DNA of 64,000 nucleotides from Parahaliea mediterranea (GCF_017255185.1 NZ_JAFKCZ010000004.1:186001-250000), one strand, 5' to 3'; counted from the first letter of the stretch, positions 1 through 9,040 are shown. Numbers and translations: made by a program. The notes: a model not told the origin generated them from the sequence alone.

Positions 1-666
1 GTTCAGGCCTCGAGTAACGGCTGAAATAATACGTGCGGTAGCCAAGGGGGAGTGCCGCAAGATGCGGTTAGCCAGCTGAATAGCGGCGGGTATCAGCTCT
101 TCATGTGGAACGATTTGATTGATCAAGCCCATGGCATGGGCGCGCTCGGGTGAAAAACGATCCCCTGTCAGCAGTAGTTCCAGGGCGCGCTTTCGCCCGG
201 CCAGTCGGGGCAGGCGTTGGGTTCCACCAAACGTGGGAGGAATTCCAATGTTGATTTCAGGCTTTGCAAAGATTGCCCTTTCACTGGCGACGGCCAAATG
301 CGCGGCCTCGGTAATTTCGCAGCCGCCACCAAACGCCATGCCGTTTACCGCGACAATAACCGGTTTTGGAAAAAACTCGATCCGGGATGTCATTTGTTGC
401 CCTCGACGCACAAATTCCCTGACCGCGATATCCTGACCCTGCTTGATGCTCTCAGTAAATTCGTGGATATCGCCCCCCGCGGAGAAAGCCTTTTCTCCCG
501 CACCCGTCAATATTACAGCGCGAATGGCCGGGTCATTTTCAATCTCGTCCAGCAGCTCAAGCAGGCGGTCATTGGTGGCGTAATTCAGGGCGTTTAGCTT
601 TTCCGGTCGATTCAAGGTCAGCAGGGCTATGCCGCCTTTTCGTTCGGTTAGAACCAGCTGTTTCAT
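1..666 (-). CDS. Enoyl-CoA hydratase/isomerase (crotonase) family protein, 3' end cut by window edge
   Basis: The 222 visible codons run from an ATG at 666 to the window edge without a stop, so the C-terminus is missing. The protein opens MKQLVLTERKGGIALLTLNR, a standard crotonase N-terminus. It contains the oxyanion-hole segments AFSAGGDI and NGMAFGGGCE and the helix PEINIGIPPTFGGTQRLPR, where a Glu sits at the usual catalytic position. Crotonases of this type hydrate enoyl-CoA or isomerise acyl-CoA in fatty-acid or related acyl-CoA degradation in the cytoplasm. It is divergent from a TetR regulator 86 bp away, the usual arrangement for a TetR-controlled acyl-CoA catabolic gene. The exact substrate cannot be told from sequence. 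Confidence 0.9.
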   Translation of the reverse strand, partial: MKQLVLTERKGGIALLTLNRPEKLNALNYATNDRLLELLDEIENDPAIRAVILTGAGEKAFSAGGDIHEFTESIKQGQDIAVREFVRRGQQMTSRIEFFPKPVIVAVNGMAFGGGCEITEAAHLAVASERAIFAKPEINIGIPPTFGGTQRLPRLAGRKRALELLLTGDRFSPERAHAMGLINQIVPHEELIPAAIQLANRILRHSPLATARIISAVTRGLN

Positions 667-736
667 CACGTAATCCTCGTTGGATATTGTTTGTTGAGGA
701 AAATCGTATGTGTGCATTAGAATTTTGTACACTCAC

Positions 737-747
737 TATACGGTATA
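737..747. promoter_or_regulatory. Perfect 11-bp palindrome, candidate TetR operator between divergent genes
   Basis: TATAC-G-GTATA is a perfect palindrome in the 86-bp gap between the divergent crotonase and TetR genes, ending 5 bp before the chosen TetR start. TetR-family proteins commonly bind palindromes in the promoter they share with the neighbour they repress. The assignment is by position and symmetry only. Confidence 0.4.
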
Positions 748-752
748 CATCA

Positions 753-1343
753 ATGGTGGCCAGGAAGACCGATACCAAGCGGCGCATTGTTGAGGCAGCC
801 AACAAGCTGTTTTACATGGCGGGAATCAGAGCCACGAGCGTCGATGCGATTGCTGAAAAAGCCGGTATAACCAAGCGTACGCTTTACTACCACTTTCAGA
901 GCAAGGACGACCTGATTGCCGCGTACCTCAATACCAGGGATCAGGTAAACCTCCATACCTATCAGAAGTGGTTTGACGGGCAGGAAGGCGAGGTTACCGA
1001 CAAAATTCGCGCCGTGTTTGATGGTATTTCGAAAGCCACAAGCCACCCGAAGTGGCGGGGGTGCGGGTTTCAGCGCACCGAGGGAGAGCTTGCCAACAAG
1101 CCAGGCCACCCGGCCATCAAAGTTGCCTCTTCACACAAGAAGAATGTTGAGCAGTGGTTGGCTGGGGAATTTCACCGCTACAATCTCGCGAATGCCGAAG
1201 TGACAGCCCGTCATGTTTTACTCCTGCTGGAGGGAGCGCTGTCTACGATGCTGGTCCATCATGATCCGGCCTATGTGCGAGAGGCTGGAAACGCGGCCGC
1301 TCTGCTGGTTGGCTGTGATCTGCGTGCCGGAGAAGGTGCGTAA
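753..1343 (+). CDS. TetR/AcrR family transcriptional regulator
   Basis: The 196-residue protein starts MVARKTDTKRRIVEAANKLF, typical of the TetR N-terminal helix. The helix-turn-helix follows (roughly residues 26-50, IAEKAGITKRTLYYHF). The C-terminal ligand-binding domain is helical and variable, as usual. The ATG at 753 was preferred over an in-frame ATG at 687, because the extra 22 residues do not look like TetR and would run through the candidate operator. It is probably a local repressor of the divergent crotonase gene. The effector (an acyl-CoA or related compound) is inference from context. Confidence 0.88.
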   Translation: MVARKTDTKRRIVEAANKLFYMAGIRATSVDAIAEKAGITKRTLYYHFQSKDDLIAAYLNTRDQVNLHTYQKWFDGQEGEVTDKIRAVFDGISKATSHPKWRGCGFQRTEGELANKPGHPAIKVASSHKKNVEQWLAGEFHRYNLANAEVTARHVLLLLEGALSTMLVHHDPAYVREAGNAAALLVGCDLRAGEGA

Positions 1344-1455
1344 CCCTGGCGGTGGTTGGTTCCGTGGCGCTTGTAGTGCGCGTGAGATGGACTGTGGGCG
1401 CGCATTCAGTCGAGAGCCCGCGGCGTTTTAAAGGGGCCTGGACACCGCCGGCCGA

Positions 1456-1485
1456 GATACTGCCCGGCCGATGCCGGCAAGTATC
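1456..1485. repeat. Inverted repeat between convergent genes
   Basis: GATACT and AGTATC form the outer stem, with an inner CCGGC/GCCGG stem after two mismatches and a CGAT loop. The hairpin lies in the gap between the convergent TetR and DUF3127 genes. No T-run follows on either strand, so it is not a canonical intrinsic terminator, although it may still help end transcription. Confidence 0.4.
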
Positions 1486-1541
1486 GGGGCAAGCGGGAGC
1501 ATGCTGTGTGCCGCGGCAAACCGTGTCCAGGCAGAGTACTG

Positions 1542-1892
1542 TTAGAAAGGAATATCGTCGTCTGAGTAGGGTGGTGGCTCCTCGCCGCCGAAGCCCGCGG
1601 GCGCGGACGGTGCGGCCGCGGCACCGCCAAGCACTTCCACCCGCCAACCCTGGAGGTTGTTGAAGTAGCGGCCGTTGTACTCGCGACCGCGAATATCGAA
1701 ATTGACCTTGACCTCTTGTCCGGGCTGCAGGCTGTCGAGCAGTGACACTTTGTCCTGCACAAACTCCAGGTTGATCTCCTGGGGATACTTGCCATCCTCC
1801 ACGATAACCACCATCTCTCGCTTGGTGAAACCGCTATTGAATGTTTGCGGTTCCTGGATCAGCTTAATCTTGCCGCTCAGTTCGTAACTCAC
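1542..1892 (-). CDS. DUF3127 domain protein with SSB-like acidic C-terminal tail
   Basis: The 116-residue protein starts at GTG 1892 and opens MSYELSGKIKLIQEPQTFNS. Its first 90 residues resemble DUF3127, a small beta-rich domain thought to adopt an OB-like fold. A short Ala/Pro-rich linker follows, and the chain ends YSDDDIPF. That acidic-DIPF ending is the protein-recruiting tip of bacterial single-stranded DNA-binding proteins. The arrangement (OB-like domain, flexible linker, DDDIPF tail) therefore mimics SSB. It could bind single-stranded nucleic acid and recruit SSB partners, but this is inference. The ribosome-binding site is weak (GGTGAT). It stands alone, convergent with the TetR gene. 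Confidence 0.75.
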   Translation of the reverse strand: MSYELSGKIKLIQEPQTFNSGFTKREMVVIVEDGKYPQEINLEFVQDKVSLLDSLQPGQEVKVNFDIRGREYNGRYFNNLQGWRVEVLGGAAAAPSAPAGFGGEEPPPYSDDDIPF

Positions 1893-2139
1893 ATATCACC
1901 ATAGGATCGGGCCTCGTTTGGCCGTATCCCCTTTGTCGTCGTTGGAATTCGCGGGCAGTTTACCAAATTTTGATTTCAGACGCGGCTTTTGTGGCGTTAT
2001 TCATCTGGCGGAATTGGCCGTTCCCGGGCAGGCATGATCCCGTACGCCGCAAACCCAGTATGGAGGGGGACGATGAATTGGGGTATCGTTGCCGCCTTTT
2101 GGCCCACTGAGCGCGCCTTCAGTGGTGTTGGAGTCACAT

Positions 2140-3438
2140 ATGATAAAGCGGATGTTGCGAACCCGGTCCATGCGGTCCTGGGTCGCCTTTTCCCTGTTGT
2201 TGGCATTGGCGCCGCTGGCTGTGTTCGCCGCATTGACCTTTCAGCTGCTTGACCGGGGCGTAATCGCGTCGTATGCGGATGTTTCGTATCGAATGCGCCA
2301 CCAGATTGCGCCGGTTCAGCTATTGCGGCTACACATCCAGGGCTCTGTCGTGCCGGTCGACGAGTACCTGGAGGACAGGAATCCACAGCATGCCAATGCC
2401 TACCGTATGCTGCGAGCCGAAATAGAAGGCGAGTTTGCCAATTTGCTTGAGGCGTTGGGGGATGATAGCCAAATCGCTGGATTGGCAAGGCGTTCACTCG
2501 ACGACTGGACCGAGGCGGATCAAGCGGCGAACACGCTGTTGCATACTGCCCATCCCCACGGGGACCCACGGTTGGTCGAGCTGTTGCTCCAGTATCATGG
2601 CCGGGTCGAATCGGCGATTGACAAACTCGCAGCGGTATACCGGAAATTGGACAGCATTGTTGAAAGTGACTACGGGGTCGCCAGCCTGTTCTATGAACGT
2701 TCCTTGTGGGTGCTGGCTATCGCCGCGTTCGTTTCCCTGTTGACGATAATATTCAGTGTGCGCTTGATCAGCGAGATGCTGTCCGGCAGCGTCGATCGCC
2801 TGGTTGAAGGTGCCCTTAAGTTTGCCGATGGCGAGCGGGACCACCGCATCGAAGTGGACGTCCCGCCCGAACTGGGGCGTGTCGCAAATGAATTCAACAT
2901 AATGATCGATCGGGTTCGCGCATCCGAGTCAAAGCTCGCTGAGCTGGCCCGCAGAGATCCCCTAACGGGGCTGCCCAATCGGCGGGAGTTTGACGAGGCC
3001 TTGACGGAAATGCGCTCCCGCCTCGACCGTTTTGGTGAGCGGTGGTCTATTCTGGCAATCGATATTGATCATTTTAAAGCGGTTAATGACACCTACGGTC
3101 ACGCTGCGGGAGACCAGGTATTAAAGGCGGCGGCGACGACTATGCAGCGGGTTTTGAGGCCTTACGACCGGCTGTTTCGTACCGGGGGCGAGGAATTCAC
3201 CGCCCTTTTGCCCGATACCGGCCGGGCCGGAGCTGGCGAGGTGGCGGAACGTCTGCGGAGCGCAATCGAGCGCGCTGAAATTCACTACCGGGAGACTGCG
3301 ATACCGGTGACCATCAGTCTGGGGGTCGCGGTCGGCAATCGGGAACACGATGATGGCTCGCTTGTCGAGGCTGCCGATACCGCGCTTTACGAGGCCAAAG
3401 CTGGCGGCCGCAATCGATACGTGGTCAGTGGGGATTGA
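2140..3438 (+). CDS. Membrane-anchored diguanylate cyclase (sensor, HAMP, GGDEF)
   Basis: The 432-residue protein has an N-terminal membrane segment (about residues 14-37), a mainly helical periplasmic region of about 150 residues, a second membrane segment (about 190-210), a HAMP-like linker, and a GGDEF domain. The active-site motif is GGEEF at 349-353. An RxxD inhibitory site (RPYD, 340-343) sits exactly five residues before it, so product feedback by c-di-GMP is expected. The substrate-side motif DIDHFKAVND is intact, so the enzyme should be active. The ATG at 2140 was chosen over 2089 because GTTGGAG lies just upstream and the signal-anchor follows directly. The signal sensed by the periplasmic part is unknown. 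Confidence 0.9.
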   Translation: MIKRMLRTRSMRSWVAFSLLLALAPLAVFAALTFQLLDRGVIASYADVSYRMRHQIAPVQLLRLHIQGSVVPVDEYLEDRNPQHANAYRMLRAEIEGEFANLLEALGDDSQIAGLARRSLDDWTEADQAANTLLHTAHPHGDPRLVELLLQYHGRVESAIDKLAAVYRKLDSIVESDYGVASLFYERSLWVLAIAAFVSLLTIIFSVRLISEMLSGSVDRLVEGALKFADGERDHRIEVDVPPELGRVANEFNIMIDRVRASESKLAELARRDPLTGLPNRREFDEALTEMRSRLDRFGERWSILAIDIDHFKAVNDTYGHAAGDQVLKAAATTMQRVLRPYDRLFRTGGEEFTALLPDTGRAGAGEVAERLRSAIERAEIHYRETAIPVTISLGVAVGNREHDDGSLVEAADTALYEAKAGGRNRYVVSGD

Positions 3439-3580
3439 AGCACGCGCGACTCATCCATGTCGCCTCGATGCCCGGCGGGCTTGATCCGGGCAGTAACCCG
3501 ACCCTGCGCGGCGCCATCGAACGGGCCGGGATAGGGTAGGGCCTTCCCGGGCATCACCCTGGCAATGAAGGATCTGTCGG

Positions 3581-3613
3581 GCTCGCCACCCCCTGGGGCG
3601 GGTGATGGCGAGC
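3581..3613. repeat. Hairpin between convergent genes
   Basis: GCTCGCCA (3581-3588) and TGGCGAGC (3606-3613) form an 8-bp stem with further GC pairing inside. It lies between the convergent diguanylate cyclase and tautomerase genes. It lacks a T-run, so a terminator role is only suggested. Confidence 0.4.
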
Positions 3614-3628
3614 ACTGCTATATCCACC

Positions 3629-3853
3629 TCAAGCGGCGTTGCCCTTTTGCAGGGCGTGGACATCGGCAGCGGCTAGCCGGTTGCCGCCGATTGCCCAATC
3701 ACCGCCTTCAAATTCCTGGATGCGAACCCAGGTGACGGGCCGCATATTCTCACCTTCCACGGCAATCATGGCTTCGGTGACCTTCTCGATCAGGGCCTCT
3801 TTCTGGTCGGGGGTGAAAACATGCTTGATAACATCAATGGTGACGAGTGGCAT
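3629..3853 (-). CDS. 4-oxalocrotonate tautomerase-like enzyme
   Basis: The 74-residue protein begins [20 protein letters not shown]. After Met removal the N-terminal Pro-1 would be the catalytic base of the tautomerase superfamily. The length fits the short 4-OT subgroup, in which short subunits assemble as oligomers. The motif [11 protein letters not shown] matches the region after the central helix. Such enzymes ketonise enol intermediates, often in aromatic catabolism. Arg-11, important in classical 4-OT, is not obvious here, so the true substrate is open. It is a monocistronic gene convergent with the diguanylate cyclase gene. Confidence 0.85.
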   Translation of the reverse strand: MPLVTIDVIKHVFTPDQKEALIEKVTEAMIAVEGENMRPVTWVRIQEFEGGDWAIGGNRLAAADVHALQKGNAA

Positions 3854-4003
3854 CGTTGTCTTCCTCTAGGTTTCGGGTAAGTCGCTTGTGACGCGTCCCT
3901 CAGGACGCCGACAGGTGCATTGTTGCTAAAAACCGGAGGTGGAACTTGGAGAAGTCATGGAGATTTCGTGGAATTTTCGCTCACGGCACCCGTCCCGCTG
4001 GGC

Positions 4004-4009
4004 TATTCT
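4004..4009 (+). promoter_or_regulatory. Candidate -10 box (TATTCT) for a leaderless transcript
   Basis: TATTCT ends 6 bp before the GTG at 4016, the distance expected if transcription starts at the GTG itself. No Shine-Dalgarno sequence precedes that GTG. The -35 region is poor, so this is tentative. Confidence 0.3.
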
Positions 4010-4015
4010 GTGTGA

Positions 4016-5584
4016 GTGATCTACGCATTCGACGACTTTCAACTCGATCTCGGGCGCGCCGAGCTGCGTCGTGCGGGGGAGTTGTGCGCCGTTGAACCGC
4101 AGGTCTTCGCACTGATTGCGCTGCTGGTCGAGCAGCGCGACCGGCTGGTCACCCGGGAGGAAATCTTCGAACGGATCTGGGATGGCCGCATTGTCAGCGA
4201 TTCGGCCCTTGCCAGCAGGATAAAATCCGCGCGCAAAGCGCTGGGGGACGATGGCAGGGCCCAGTGTTATATCCGCACCGTGCATGGCAAGGGCCTGCGC
4301 TTTGTCGCCAGCGCGCGCATCCTGCGGGCGCCGTTCGTCGAACCGGCTGCCGCGGTCAACGACAATGGGGCAGCGGCCACCGCGCCACAGGCGGATGCCA
4401 GGCCGTCCATTGCGGTGTTGCCCTTTCACTCGCTTGGGGACGCCGTGGAGTGGCGCGCGATAGCGGATGGTCTTCCGCACGAATTGATAGCGGAGCTTTC
4501 ACGGCTGCGCTGGCTGTTCGTGGTGGCGAGGGCCTCATCGTTCCGCTTGCGCGGCGACACCGTCGATTTGGCCGAGGTGCGCCGGCTGCTGGGGGTTCAG
4601 TACTGTCTCTCGGGGACCGTGGAGGTGTCCGGGAAAAGACTTGCGGTGACCTGCGAGCTCGCGCATACCGGTGCTGGAGAGGTGATCTGGGCGGACAGGT
4701 ACAGTGGAGGGGTACGGGACGTGCACGCCATGCGCGAGCAGATCTGCGCGACCGTCTTGGGCCAGCTGGAAGTCCAGATCCCGCAGCATGAAGCTGCCCA
4801 CGCCCGCCTCAAAGCGCCGGGTAACCTCGATGCCTGGTCCGCCTACCATCTCGGCTTGCAGCACATCTACCGCTTTAACCGCAAGGACAATGCCGCCGCC
4901 GCGGAGTTGTTTGGCCAGGCGGTCGCGCGGGACCCGGGGTTCGCCCGTGCCCATGCCGGGCTTTCCTTCGTGCATTTCCAGAACGCGTTCATGGGCCAGA
5001 CAGGCGATATCGACGCCGAGGTGGTACGGGCGCGAGCCTGCGCGCAGCAGGGCGTAGACCTCGATCCGCTCGATCCCTTTGTCAATTTCACCATGGGGCG
5101 CACCTACTGGCTCGAGTCCGACCTGGAACGCGCCGCCGCGTGGCTCGAGCGCGCCACCTCGCTGTGCCCGAACTACGCCCAGGGCATTTATGCCAGAGCC
5201 TGGACCGAGTCCATGGCCGGGGCCGCCGCGGATGCCATGGGCCACCTGGACCTGTCGATGCGCCTGAGCCCCTTGGACCCGCTTTACTACGCCATGCTGG
5301 CGGCGCGCGGGCTTACCCACATTACGCTGGGACAGGACGAGCAGGCATCCGACTGGGCGGACCGGGGCGCTCGCGCACCGGGAGCCCATGTGTTGATTGC
5401 GCTGATTGCCGCGGTGGCCTGTCAATTGGCGGGAAAGAAGGCGCGGGCCCGAGAGTGGGCAGCGGATGTCAGGCGGCGAGTGCCCGCGTTGACGCAGGCA
5501 GACTTCTTCCGTTCGTTTCCGATCCGCGACCCCGTGCAGCGCAAGCGCATGGACAGCGCCCTGGCGGAGCTGGGATTCAAATAA
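4016..5584 (+). CDS. Winged-helix (CadC/ToxR-like) regulator with TolB-N-like and TPR-type C-terminal region
   Basis: The 522-residue protein begins at GTG 4016. Residues 1-100 form an OmpR/PhoB-type winged helix (YAFDDFQLDLGRAELRR at the start; VTREEIFERIWDGRIVS and the wing YIRTVHGKGLRF later). There is no phospho-receiver domain and no transmembrane helix, unlike CadC. From about residue 128 comes PSIAVLPFHSLGD, the start of the TolB-N-like module found in adenylate-cyclase-type TPR regulators. Several TPR-like helices follow (AELFGQAVARDPGFARAHAG; AAWLERATSLCPNYA). It is probably a cytoplasmic one-component regulator. Its ligand is unknown and no target is evident; the downstream receptor is on the opposite strand. 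Confidence 0.82.
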   Translation: MIYAFDDFQLDLGRAELRRAGELCAVEPQVFALIALLVEQRDRLVTREEIFERIWDGRIVSDSALASRIKSARKALGDDGRAQCYIRTVHGKGLRFVASARILRAPFVEPAAAVNDNGAAATAPQADARPSIAVLPFHSLGDAVEWRAIADGLPHELIAELSRLRWLFVVARASSFRLRGDTVDLAEVRRLLGVQYCLSGTVEVSGKRLAVTCELAHTGAGEVIWADRYSGGVRDVHAMREQICATVLGQLEVQIPQHEAAHARLKAPGNLDAWSAYHLGLQHIYRFNRKDNAAAAELFGQAVARDPGFARAHAGLSFVHFQNAFMGQTGDIDAEVVRARACAQQGVDLDPLDPFVNFTMGRTYWLESDLERAAAWLERATSLCPNYAQGIYARAWTESMAGAAADAMGHLDLSMRLSPLDPLYYAMLAARGLTHITLGQDEQASDWADRGARAPGAHVLIALIAAVACQLAGKKARAREWAADVRRRVPALTQADFFRSFPIRDPVQRKRMDSALAELGFK

Positions 5585-5729
5585 GCCGCCCAACCGGCAG
5601 TTGTTGCCAAGATATTCCAGGCCTTTCTATGGCGCGAGGATACCAAGGCCGCGATCCCGGACATCGTCTCAGGTTTGAACATGAGTCATGCTGCAGAGGC
5701 CAGCTCCTGTCGGCCCTATCCGCTGCCAT

Positions 5730-5758
5730 GGCCGGGGCTGATGGAAAGAGCCCCGGCC
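5730..5758. repeat. Strong 10-bp stem hairpin between convergent genes
   Basis: GGCCGGGGCT (5730-5739) pairs perfectly with AGCCCCGGCC (5749-5758) around a 9-base loop. It lies between the convergent regulator and TonB-receptor genes, so it probably helps end transcription, although no T-run follows on either strand. Confidence 0.5.
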
Positions 5759-5790
5759 GTCTGCAGCGCTGTTGGGAGAAAAAACCAGCC

Positions 5791-7986
5791 TTAATACCAG
5801 GCCTCCAATTCGACACCAATAATCCGGGGGGCGTCGAGGGGGGAGTAAAACAAGCCATCCGTACCGAACGCAAGATTTTCAATGGCCAAGCCACTGCCTC
5901 GGCGTTCGTCGCTAAGGTTATCGCCAAAGATCCGCACCGCCCAACGGCCGGATTTGTAACCTGCCTGTAGTCCAAAGGTCTCCACCGCGTCCTGAATGGC
6001 GTCACCGCGGGCGCGCAGCGCCATTTTTCCAGTAAAACCGGCTTCGCCGCGCACAAAGAAGCCGTTCGGCCATTCATATCGCAGCGCCAGGCCACCATCA
6101 TATTCGGGTACCAGCTGGATTGATTGGCCTTTTACATTGGTCGTATCATCGAGTTGTAGGTCGCGATATTCCGCGTCGACATAACCGATATGTGCATCGA
6201 CCGAGAGCGCGTCCGTAACCTGCCAATGGCCTTCAAGCTCCGCGCCCTGACTGCGGATTGAGGCATCGGAACTGATAAAATCCGAACTGACGGGCCTGCC
6301 TGTTTCGTCGGTTGCAATCTGCACTTCCTGCCAGCTGTCGGAGGTGATGTGGAAAACTGCGCCCGAGGCACGCATGCGCCGGTCGGCGGAACGCCATTTG
6401 AATCCGATTTCCCGGCTCCACAGCGCTTCGCTGTCATAGGATATGATATCCGGGTCGCTATAGCCCTGTTGAACCGCCACAAGGTTGAAGCCGCCGGGGA
6501 TATAGCCTTTGGCCAACGTCGCATGCACGGAAAAATTGTTGCTCACCGTATAGTGTGCGGCAAGCCTTGGTAGGAAAGCCTCGTAGGTCTCGGTAAGGTC
6601 TGCGTCAACATAGTACACGATCGATCCGTATCCGAGATCAAGCTGGCCCTGTTTCTGCTGTGTACTGCGTGTGGCATTGTCGTACCTGAGCCCGCCGCTC
6701 AGCCTCAACTTTGGCGTGAGGTACCAATTGACTGATCCGAAAACGCCATAGTCTTCGCTTTCCTTGCGTTGGGCGGGTGCCGCGATATAGGAGTCAAGCC
6801 CGCCGGTGCCGATAAAGCTTGCCTTGGCGTTTTCTTCATAATCCTGGTAGTAAGAAACGCCAATAATATAGTCGATGACATCGACTTCAGGCGATGAAAA
6901 ACGCGCTTCCAGGTTGGTAAAGGCTTCTTGCTCTTTTTCAGATGCCGAGACCAGCGGCGAAGCCGTTAGGTCGAAATCAAGGCCCATGGCATTCTCTTCG
7001 AGCTTACGATAGGAGGCTGCAAGATCGAGTGAGCCGTAGTCGAGAGCTTGGGTGGCACTGATGCCTATTACCCATTCCTCTTCCGTCGTTAATTTTGGCG
7101 CGTCCTCAAAAGTCGTCCATCCGTCCGCCCTGCGGCCGCCATTGGCATAATCGGCGTACAGCGCATTGTAGCGATCGATGTCCAGCGGCATATACTGCTG
7201 GTCAAACAGGCCCGGCGCGTCCATGTCGAGCCAATAGGCCGTGGCGTTCACCGTGAGCGTGTCAGTTGGTGTCCAACGCAGCCTTCCCTGGAGAAAGGTC
7301 TCGTCGATTTTTCCGGTCTCGCCGGTCGAAGTCCCGAGATTCTTCACATAGGCATCTTCTTCCGCGACATTGAATGCAATGGACCCGGCGAGTTTGTCCC
7401 TGATAATCGGGCCGGATATAAAACCATCAGTCTCGAGGCCATTGCCGGACTCGAAGTCGATACCCGTCAAACGCAGTTCAGCACTGACTTCTTCCGAGGG
7501 TTGCTTGGTGCTAACGATGATCAGCCCGGATTCAGTGTTCGCGCCATAGAGTGTGGCCTGGGGGCCGCGGAGCACCTCGATGGACTGGGTCTGGTTCAAA
7601 ACCGAATTGCTGAGTTCGCGAAAGGGAATGCCATCAATATATATCGCCGCACGGTTGATAATGAAAGGATTGGATTCCACACCCCGGACGGTAATGTAGA
7701 TACTGCCGCGTTGCCCGGATTCACTAAACTGGACATTGGGGGCCAAATCGTCAATACGACGGAAGTCTCGCAGTCTAACCTCATCGATCATATTACTGTC
7801 GATGATCGTTGCCGAGAGGTCGGATTCGATCAAGGTGGTATCGCGTTTGCTACCGGTCACGATCGTTTCTTCGATATGAGGGGAGTCATCGTTGCCGACT
7901 TGTTCGGCTGCGGTGGATTGCAGTGACAGTACGGTTATTCCAAGCGGAATGACCGATAGGGCTGAGAAACGGGCTTTCGAAATCAT
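5791..7986 (-). CDS. TonB-dependent outer-membrane receptor
   Basis: The 731-residue protein begins MISKARFSALSVIPLGITVL, a signal peptide ending near STAAEQ. Next come a TonB-box-like EETIVTGSKRD, a plug domain (IEVLRGPQATLYGANTESGL) and a long beta-barrel. It ends with an aromatic residue (GVELEAWY), as outer-membrane barrels do. The ATG at 7986 was preferred over 8040 because it starts directly on the signal peptide. The receptor imports a large or scarce substrate powered by TonB. The divergent AraC-type regulator 147 bp away probably controls it. The substrate is not recognisable; the barrel lacks the His/Met-rich loops of metal receptors. Confidence 0.88.
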   Translation of the reverse strand: MISKARFSALSVIPLGITVLSLQSTAAEQVGNDDSPHIEETIVTGSKRDTTLIESDLSATIIDSNMIDEVRLRDFRRIDDLAPNVQFSESGQRGSIYITVRGVESNPFIINRAAIYIDGIPFRELSNSVLNQTQSIEVLRGPQATLYGANTESGLIIVSTKQPSEEVSAELRLTGIDFESGNGLETDGFISGPIIRDKLAGSIAFNVAEEDAYVKNLGTSTGETGKIDETFLQGRLRWTPTDTLTVNATAYWLDMDAPGLFDQQYMPLDIDRYNALYADYANGGRRADGWTTFEDAPKLTTEEEWVIGISATQALDYGSLDLAASYRKLEENAMGLDFDLTASPLVSASEKEQEAFTNLEARFSSPEVDVIDYIIGVSYYQDYEENAKASFIGTGGLDSYIAAPAQRKESEDYGVFGSVNWYLTPKLRLSGGLRYDNATRSTQQKQGQLDLGYGSIVYYVDADLTETYEAFLPRLAAHYTVSNNFSVHATLAKGYIPGGFNLVAVQQGYSDPDIISYDSEALWSREIGFKWRSADRRMRASGAVFHITSDSWQEVQIATDETGRPVSSDFISSDASIRSQGAELEGHWQVTDALSVDAHIGYVDAEYRDLQLDDTTNVKGQSIQLVPEYDGGLALRYEWPNGFFVRGEAGFTGKMALRARGDAIQDAVETFGLQAGYKSGRWAVRIFGDNLSDERRGSGLAIENLAFGTDGLFYSPLDAPRIIGVELEAWY

Positions 7987-8133
7987 ACAGAATTGCGTTC
8001 CAGAAGAGGTGGGTATTAAAGCGAGAACAACGTAATCCATAGTTGCGCGTCGCTCAGCTCCGGAACGGACAATTGCTCCATTTTCGCCAGTACTGATATG
8101 ATATGTTGTAACTAAAAATGGGAGCGCGGCCAG

Positions 8134-8988
8134 ATGGATCCCGGTGACCGTATTGTGAGCTCGCTGTCGTCGCAGGCACCGGCAGCGTCAATTATTACCA
8201 ATGCAGAACGATCCGTAGTGCTGGTTCGATCGTTCTTTCCCGCAACCGAAGGTGTCGAGGACTTCGGAGCGCATTTGAAGATGGGGCTCTGCATATCCGG
8301 CGGCGGTACGGTTAAATACAACGCCCGCGGTCGACTTTCGACATTGAATTGGCATCCGGGGGATTTTTTGGTGCGGACACCACTGCGCGGCACGGAATTC
8401 GCCTCACCCGATGTCGATATGCTGGGTCTGGCGATTGAACCGAGCGCCGCCGGTTCGAGGGAGGGCATTTGTTGTGCTCTCGAAGAGCTCGACAATATTC
8501 CCTCTCGCGTTGTGAGGGATGAAGTTATACGGTCCGTTCTGGTAGCCATTTGGACATGCGCGGAGTATCACGGACCCAGTTCTGCGTTTATCGATGAAGG
8601 CATCGATATTATTCTGCGGCGGGTAACGACGCAGCGGGGCCAGCTCGCCCCCGCTGGTAATGTTCGGGCGTTGAATCAAAGACAGATCGGTCGGGTCAGG
8701 GAGTATGTACTAGGCCGGATTGCCCACGATATCCGGGTTCCCGAGTTGGCGGCGGCGCTTGGTATGGAGCCGAGGCGTTTCTCACGAGCCTTGCGCGCGG
8801 CGACCGGCGTTGCGCCATATAGTTATTTGGTCGGTTTGCGCATGATTGAGGCCAAGAGAATGCTGGATGACGGCAAGAATGTGATTGATACGGCGCTCTG
8901 TGTTGGTTACCAGAATCCGGGAAAGTTTTCCGCGGCGTTTCGACGCGTCGTAGGCTGTACACCCTCACAATGGAGAGGGAGGCGTTGA
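8134..8988 (+). CDS. AraC family transcriptional regulator, divergent from TonB receptor
   Basis: The 284-residue protein has an N-terminal sensor region and a C-terminal AraC-type double helix-turn-helix (about residues 190-284). The second motif is VIDTALCVGYQNPGKFSAAF, followed by VVGCTPSQWR. GGGAG lies about 8 bp before the ATG at 8134. An imperfect inverted repeat (GCTCC-ATTTT at 8075-8084; AAAAT-G-GGAGC at 8115-8125) would place this ribosome-binding site in a stem. AraC proteins next to TonB receptors often activate them in response to the imported compound, as PchR does for siderophores. That role is inferred from the divergent arrangement. Confidence 0.88.
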   Translation: MDPGDRIVSSLSSQAPAASIITNAERSVVLVRSFFPATEGVEDFGAHLKMGLCISGGGTVKYNARGRLSTLNWHPGDFLVRTPLRGTEFASPDVDMLGLAIEPSAAGSREGICCALEELDNIPSRVVRDEVIRSVLVAIWTCAEYHGPSSAFIDEGIDIILRRVTTQRGQLAPAGNVRALNQRQIGRVREYVLGRIAHDIRVPELAAALGMEPRRFSRALRAATGVAPYSYLVGLRMIEAKRMLDDGKNVIDTALCVGYQNPGKFSAAFRRVVGCTPSQWRGRR

Positions 8989-9040
8989 CATTTGTCCGAC
9001 AATCGCCTGTCGGTGGTCTACGACGCGAGCCTCCACAGGC

